Below, piece after piece: positions 34,709-43,264 of a stretch of 43,264 nt of DNA. The stretch spans positions 1 through 43,264 of the forward strand of contig NZ_SPVG01000275.1 of NCBI RefSeq assembly GCF_004614165.1, given 5' to 3'. The position numbers were made by a program, and so were the translations under genes. Origin of the DNA: Duganella callida. Lineage in GTDB: Bacteria > Pseudomonadota > Gammaproteobacteria > Burkholderiales > Burkholderiaceae_D. The notes under the pieces were generated by a model that saw only the letters and a program-made list of their open reading frames with translations, made no database searches and was not told where the DNA came from. Numbering within the stretch: position 1 is the first letter of the stretch; the number at the start of each line of letters is the position of its first letter.

Positions 34709-35478
34709 TGAAGCCCATGGCCGACGCCGACCTGTTTGCGCTGGAAAGCGCCGCCCTGGCAAACGCCAGGGCCGCCTACGACGATCCGCACGCCGACACG
34801 CGCGCGGCGCTGGCCGGCCTGATCGTGCACTACGAGCGGCTGATGCGCGAGAGCCGCCGCCTGATCCGCCGCAGCGACCGCGCGGAGCTGGACATGAACC
34901 AGATGAACCGCCAGCTGTACGAACTGGCGCAGCAGCTGGAATACCGCGCCACCCACGATCCGCTCAGCGGTGCGCTGAACCGGGCGGCGGTGATCGACAA
35001 GGCGTCGGCCTGCCTGCTGACCGGCGACATGGCGCTGATCGTGCTGGACATCGACCACTTCAAGTGGATCAACGACGACTTCGGCCACCCGGCCGGCGAC
35101 ACCGTGATCAAGACGGTGGTGGCCTGCCTGAAGGCGCTGCTGCCGCCAGGTACCGCCATCGGCCGGGTCGGCGGCGAGGAGTTTTCCGTGGTGTGGCCGA
35201 CCTCCTCGCTGGACGAGGCGCGCGACGTCGGCCTGCGCATCTGCGAGGCCATCGCCGACCAGGTGTTCGGCGCGCCGATCGACCGCCAGATCACGGCCAG
35301 CGTGGGCGTCAGCTGGAATAGCCTGGGCACCAGTTTCGAACTGGCCTACAGCCGCGCCGACGAGGCGCTGTACGCCGCCAAGCGCGGCGGCCGCAACTGC
35401 GTCAAGGTCTACTCGCAGCTGCCCTTGCCCGTCACCCCGCCGCCCGCGTCCGCCGACGTCTCCACGCCCTGCCACTGA
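34708..35478 (+). CDS. siaD: SiaD-like diguanylate cyclase
   Basis: This 256-residue cytosolic GGDEF protein has an N-terminal coiled helix (~25-75, ALAGLIVHYERLMRESRRLIRRSDRAELDMNQMNRQLYELAQQLEYRA), the region through which SiaC is expected to act. The cyclase domain (~78-235) has HDPLSGALNRAAVIDKA, IVLDIDHFKWINDDFGHPAGD and the active site RVGGEEFSVVW. The position where an RxxD inhibitory site would sit (five residues before GGEEF) reads PPGT, so no canonical product inhibition is seen. It is the output of the siaABCD-like module, producing cyclic di-GMP for biofilm or aggregation control. A convergent dehydrogenase gene ends 12 bases downstream. Confidence 0.9.
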   Translation: MKPMADADLFALESAALANARAAYDDPHADTRAALAGLIVHYERLMRESRRLIRRSDRAELDMNQMNRQLYELAQQLEYRATHDPLSGALNRAAVIDKASACLLTGDMALIVLDIDHFKWINDDFGHPAGDTVIKTVVACLKALLPPGTAIGRVGGEEFSVVWPTSSLDEARDVGLRICEAIADQVFGAPIDRQITASVGVSWNSLGTSFELAYSRADEALYAAKRGGRNCVKVYSQLPLPVTPPPASADVSTPCH

Positions 35479-35490
35479 GCCGCGACCGCG

Positions 35491-36441
35491 TCACGCCACC
35501 GGGGTCGGCAGCGGCTGGCCGCCGAAGTGGGCGCGCAGGTTGTCCACCACCAGCTGGCCCATGGCGTGGCGGGTTTCCACCGTCAGGCTGCCGATGTGCG
35601 GTGTCAGCAGCACGTTGTCCAGCGCGCGCAGCGCCGCCGGCACCCGCGGCTCGTCGGCAAACACGTCCAGCGCCGCCATGCCCAGCGTGCGCTCGCGCAG
35701 CGCCGCGATCAGCGCCTCCTCGTCCACCAGCGATCCACGCGCGATGTTGACCAGCGTTCCCTGTGGTCCCAGCGCCGCCAGGACATCCGCGTTCACCGCG
35801 TGGTGCGTGGCCGGACTGCCCGGCGCCGCGATCACCAGATAATCGCTGGCGGCCGCCAGTTCCAGCAGCGAGGCGGCGCGCGGCACGCTCGCGCCGTCGA
35901 TGGCGCGCGGCTGAAAGTACCGCGTCTGCATGCCGAACGCTTGCGCGCGCGCGGCGATGGCCTGACCGATGCGGCCAAAGCCGAATATCCCGCAGACCTT
36001 GCCGCGCAGGGCGCGCGCCGGCGTCAGCGGCTTGCCGGCCTGCCACGACCCATCGCGCACGAAAGCATCCATCGCCGGCAGGCGGCGCGCCGCCGCCAGC
36101 AGCAGGGTCAGGGCCAGGTCGGCCACGTCGTCGGTCAGCACGCCCGGCGTGTTGGTCACCGCCACGCCGCGCGCGCGGGCGGCCTCCAGGTCCACCGCGT
36201 CGGTGCCGATGCCGTTGACGGCGACGATCTCCAGTTTCGGCAGCTGCGCCAGCAGCTCGGCCTTGATGCCGATGGCGCCGGTGGTGAGCACCGCGCGCAC
36301 CGCGCCGGCCAGGCCGGCCAGCCAGGCCGCCTGCTGCTCGCGCGCCACCCGCCACAGGTGGTGGCACCGAAAGTGCTGCTCCAATTGCGCCATCACGTCG
36401 GCGGAGGGACTGGCCGCCATCACTAATACGTCTGGTTTCAT
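35491..36441 (-). CDS. D-isomer-specific 2-hydroxyacid dehydrogenase
   Basis: This 316-residue NAD(P)-dependent enzyme, probably a glyoxylate/hydroxypyruvate reductase-type member, interconverts 2-ketoacids and D-2-hydroxyacids. The Rossmann motif is GKVCGIFGFGRIGQAIAARAQAFG (near residue 150). The catalytic triad is visible as Arg in NIARGSLVDE, Glu in VFADEPRVPA and His in LTPHIGSLTV. AVNGIGTDAVDLEAARARGVAVTNTPGVL is the usual substrate-loop region. The Arg-rich NAD(P)-selectivity segment (RYFQPRA) leaves cofactor preference open, and no pathway neighbours help. ATG 36441 gives the normal N-terminus; the longer frame to 36513 is unsupported. It is divergent from the giant kinase. Confidence 0.92.
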   Translation of the reverse strand: MKPDVLVMAASPSADVMAQLEQHFRCHHLWRVAREQQAAWLAGLAGAVRAVLTTGAIGIKAELLAQLPKLEIVAVNGIGTDAVDLEAARARGVAVTNTPGVLTDDVADLALTLLLAAARRLPAMDAFVRDGSWQAGKPLTPARALRGKVCGIFGFGRIGQAIAARAQAFGMQTRYFQPRAIDGASVPRAASLLELAAASDYLVIAAPGSPATHHAVNADVLAALGPQGTLVNIARGSLVDEEALIAALRERTLGMAALDVFADEPRVPAALRALDNVLLTPHIGSLTVETRHAMGQLVVDNLRAHFGGQPLPTPVA

Positions 36442-36519
36442 ATCGATACTCGCTTGGTTGACCTGTGGCGATTGTACAAGCGCGCGCGATTTCCCGTTGC
36501 CTGCCATGGACATTTAGTC

Positions 36520-41595
<5,076 letters not shown>

Positions 41596-41618
41596 CGGTC
41601 CGGTAGTGATGGAATAGC

Positions 41619-41647
41619 TTGAGCCGGGGTCGCGGATGTCTTAGCAT
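41619..41647 (+). promoter_or_regulatory. Probable sigma-70 promoter of the putative modified-peptide gene
   Basis: TTGAGC (41619-41624) and TAGCAT (41642-41647) are separated by 17 bases, about 63 bases before ATG 41710. A ribosome-binding site AAAGGAACG lies just ahead of the start. This suggests the peptide gene has its own strong transcript, independent of the kinase gene upstream. Confidence 0.5.
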
Positions 41648-41709
41648 GGACCTGACATCAAAGCGCGCCCCAACGCACAACCCCGATAGACCAACGAAAG
41701 GAACGACTC

Positions 41710-41964
41710 ATGGCCTCGCACACCCCACAAGACCTCGACCTGCTGCTGTCCAAACTGTCCGGCGACGACGGCTTCCGGCTAAGCTTCCTGAACGACCCGC
41801 AACTGGCCCTGGGCGGGCTGGGCATCCAGCTCGACGCCAGCCAGATCCCGGCCGCGCGCAGCCTGCCGTCGAAGGAACTGATCGCCGCCAGCCGCCACGC
41901 CATCAAGGGCAAGGTGGAAAACGCCGCCGGCGCGATTCCGTTCTTCCTGTCCGGCCAGCGTTAA
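41710..41964 (+). CDS. Putative RiPP precursor with NHLP-like leader
   Basis: This 84-residue peptide has an N-terminal half, DLDLLLSKLSGDDGFRLSF followed by LNDPQLALGGLGIQL, with the layout of nitrile-hydratase-like leader peptides (helix, F-R-x-x-F-L-x-D-P-x-x-A-L-x-x-L-G-I). The second half (residues ~43-84; SLPSKELIAASRHAIKGK, then AAGAIPFFLSGQR) would be follower and core. I recall a family called putative modified peptide with this layout, found beside a SagB-related dehydrogenase; the neighbouring gene is exactly that type. There is no Cys anywhere, and the last 21 residues contain a single Ser and no Thr, so the modification is not obvious. It has its own promoter and terminator. Precursor status is inferred. 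Confidence 0.75.
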   Translation: MASHTPQDLDLLLSKLSGDDGFRLSFLNDPQLALGGLGIQLDASQIPAARSLPSKELIAASRHAIKGKVENAAGAIPFFLSGQR

Positions 41965-41984
41965 AACGCACCTCCCCCGGCGGG

Positions 41985-42018
41985 AAAGCCCGGTCCGCGC
42001 ATGGACCGGGCTTTTTTT
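41985..42018 (+). terminator. Strong Rho-independent terminator after the peptide gene
   Basis: AGCCCGGTCC (41987-41996) pairs perfectly with GGACCGGGCT (42003-42012) across a six-base loop, followed by a T-run to 42018. The A-tract before the stem lets it work partly for the convergent dehydrogenase gene, whose stop codon begins three bases later. Confidence 0.93.
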
Positions 42019-42020
42019 AT

Positions 42021-43169
42021 TCACGGCTGGTAGCGCATTTCGACCGTCTCCTGCGCGCCCGACGCCAGGCCGCAGCCCCCGACCGCCACCACCATGTCCT
42101 TGAGCGGATCGAGCCCGAGGGCGCGTTCGATGTCGATCTCGTTGACGGCGGCGGTGACGAAGGCCGGCATGCCTGCTTCGGTGGCCAGCAGATAAAACGT
42201 CTGCGACAAGTGGCCGGCGTCCAGCAACAAGGCGCGGTAAGCCTTGGCGTGGTTACGGTACTTCCAGAAATTGCGCTCCACGCGCGCCACCAGGATCACC
42301 AGCATCGGCGCCGGCACAAACCAGTCCTGGTCGGCCACCATGCGTAGCGCCAGTGCCGCGGTTTCGGCGCCGGTCATCGCGGCGAGCGGCTCCAGCGCGT
42401 GCCGCACCGGCTGGTAGTGATACAGGCCGGGCGCCAGGCCCTCGATGCGCTGGGCCAGGATATAGACTTCGGTGGGATGCAGGCCGCCGGCCGAGGGACT
42501 GAGCTTCTTCAGCACATAGGCATCGGGCGCCATCTCGCGCTCGCCCTGCGAGCCGAAGGCGCGCTGCAGCAGGCGCGAGGCCGTGGCCAGCGGCAGCACG
42601 GCGGCCGGATCGAAATTCCGGCCGGTATAGCGCTGATACAGCGTCTCGTCGAGCCGCGCGCGCTCCGGTTGCGGCAGCGCGATCGACTGGCCGTCGTCGC
42701 GGCGGGTTACGGTGGGCCCGGGCGGCGTGCCGTAATTGTCGACCAGCTCCTCGAAACTGGGAAACTGCATGCCCTTGTCGACGCGCATATCGCCCCAGCG
42801 GCTGAACATGTGGATCGCGGCGGACAGCGGGCGCCAGTGCTGCGCGCGCAGCGTCTCGTCGCGTTCGCGCGGGACAGCGCCTTCGGTCGCATCGGACAAC
42901 AGCAGACCGGCTTGCAGCAGGCGAGCGATGATGTCCGCACCGAATCGCGCCTCACAGGCCGTGCGCTCCTGCCACAAGGTATGGCCGATAGCGCCCAGCG
43001 CCGCCAGTTCGCCGGCATCGACGACGACCTCCTCGCCCAGATGCGGCGCCAGCGCCACCCACTGCATGGTGGCGGCGATCGCCCCCTGCCCCGCAAACAG
43101 CGCCGCCCAATCGACATCCAGATCCTCGCGCGGCTCGACAAACAGCACAGCACAACGCCTGACAAGCAT
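42021..43169 (-). CDS. SagB/ThcOx-family dehydrogenase, putative peptide-maturation enzyme
   Basis: This 382-residue flavoprotein has a C-terminal nitroreductase-fold domain (~170-380) with SagB-type landmarks: LSPSAGGLHPTEVYILAQ, GLYHYQPVRHALE, YRALLLDAGHLSQTFYLLATEAGM and DPLKDMVVAVGGCG. SagB enzymes use FMN to oxidise thiazolines or oxazolines to azoles in peptides. The N-terminal ~100 residues (GELAALGAIGHTLWQERTACEARFG, then ADIIARLLQAGLLL) look like a small winged-helix unit and may bind the leader, as RRE domains do (inference). GGAGG lies four bases before ATG 43169. It faces the peptide gene tail to tail across the terminator. Cyclase, protease or export partners, if any, are beyond the window. 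Confidence 0.85.
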   Translation of the reverse strand: MLVRRCAVLFVEPREDLDVDWAALFAGQGAIAATMQWVALAPHLGEEVVVDAGELAALGAIGHTLWQERTACEARFGADIIARLLQAGLLLSDATEGAVPRERDETLRAQHWRPLSAAIHMFSRWGDMRVDKGMQFPSFEELVDNYGTPPGPTVTRRDDGQSIALPQPERARLDETLYQRYTGRNFDPAAVLPLATASRLLQRAFGSQGEREMAPDAYVLKKLSPSAGGLHPTEVYILAQRIEGLAPGLYHYQPVRHALEPLAAMTGAETAALALRMVADQDWFVPAPMLVILVARVERNFWKYRNHAKAYRALLLDAGHLSQTFYLLATEAGMPAFVTAAVNEIDIERALGLDPLKDMVVAVGGCGLASGAQETVEMRYQP

Positions 43170-43208
43170 AATGCCTCCGATATAAACCGACAGCCCACGC
43201 TACCACAA

Positions 43209-43264
43209 ATCCGGGGTCAGGTCTTCCATTGCGTCACGGGCTGTGCCGTAGCGGCCGCTACGGC
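43209..43264. repeat. REP-like element with GGGGTCAGGTC motif and 20-bp perfect palindrome
   Basis: CCGGGGTCAGGTCTTCC (from 43211) is followed by a perfect 20-base palindrome at 43245-43264 whose left half is GCCGTAGCGG. The right end coincides with the window edge, so the full extent is unknown. Such sequences commonly mark REP-type elements and RAYT (TnpA-REP) transposase genes in this bacterial group (recollection). Confidence 0.55.

Overview
The window is high-GC, gene-dense DNA from a betaproteobacterium, most likely the Massilia/Duganella/Janthinobacterium part of Oxalobacteraceae. This is inferred from protein families: a PEP-CTERM protein, an RTX metalloprotease with a DUF4214 tail, a SiaABCD-type biofilm module, many hybrid histidine kinases, and an NHLP-like peptide with a SagB-like dehydrogenase. 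No rRNA, tRNA, CRISPR array, integrase or intact transposon was seen. No gene-free stretch exceeds about 200 bases.

Left part (1-10.8 kb). A cut-off NarX/LiaS-type histidine kinase is followed by a PAS-GGDEF cyclase. Reading leftwards come an RTX-type M10 metalloprotease, a secreted DNA/RNA endonuclease overlapping a small acidic gene, and an Arc-like repressor preceded by helically phased TAGTGAC repeats. A chemoreceptor follows. It overlaps, tail to tail, a compact leftward cluster: MBL-fold hydrolase, nitrobindin-like haem protein, HAD phosphatase and GT1-type glycosyltransferase.

Middle part (10.9-26.6 kb). A purine permease is followed by an ACT-like small protein and a divergent Lrp/AsnC regulator. 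Then come a crystallin/glycine-zipper envelope protein, a DUF4124-like protein, a DUF481 outer-membrane protein and purT. A leftward operon carries DUF2141, a carotenoid oxygenase, a LytS-type kinase and a LytTR regulator; the last gene has no ATG, GTG or TTG near its start. Two divergent paralogous hybrid kinases follow. Next is a two-gene unit, a truncated haemoglobin plus a YeaR-like DUF1971 protein, behind a promoter containing an FNR/NsrR-like box.

Right part (26.6-43.3 kb). A sterol-desaturase-family enzyme, a PEP-CTERM protein, a MATE exporter with a LacI-type operator, an orphan LptA-like protein whose C-terminus is written by an inverted repeat, and a second chemoreceptor all read leftwards. 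A four-gene siaABCD-like operon reads rightwards: PP2C phosphatase, kinase, phosphoprotein and diguanylate cyclase. After a 2-hydroxyacid dehydrogenase comes a very large one-component hybrid kinase (propeller, Y_Y_Y, GAF-like, HisKA, HATPase, REC, REC, HPt).

The last 1.6 kb holds the best candidate for a little-described system. An 84-residue NHLP-like putative modified peptide faces a SagB/ThcOx-type maturation dehydrogenase across a strong shared terminator. The putative core contains no cysteine. The window stops in a REP-like palindrome just upstream of the dehydrogenase, so any further maturation genes lie outside.

Overall the region is rich in signal transduction (seven histidine or hybrid kinases counting the partial one and SiaB, two chemoreceptors, two diguanylate cyclases) mixed with secreted or envelope proteins. 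This fits a surface-living environmental bacterium.
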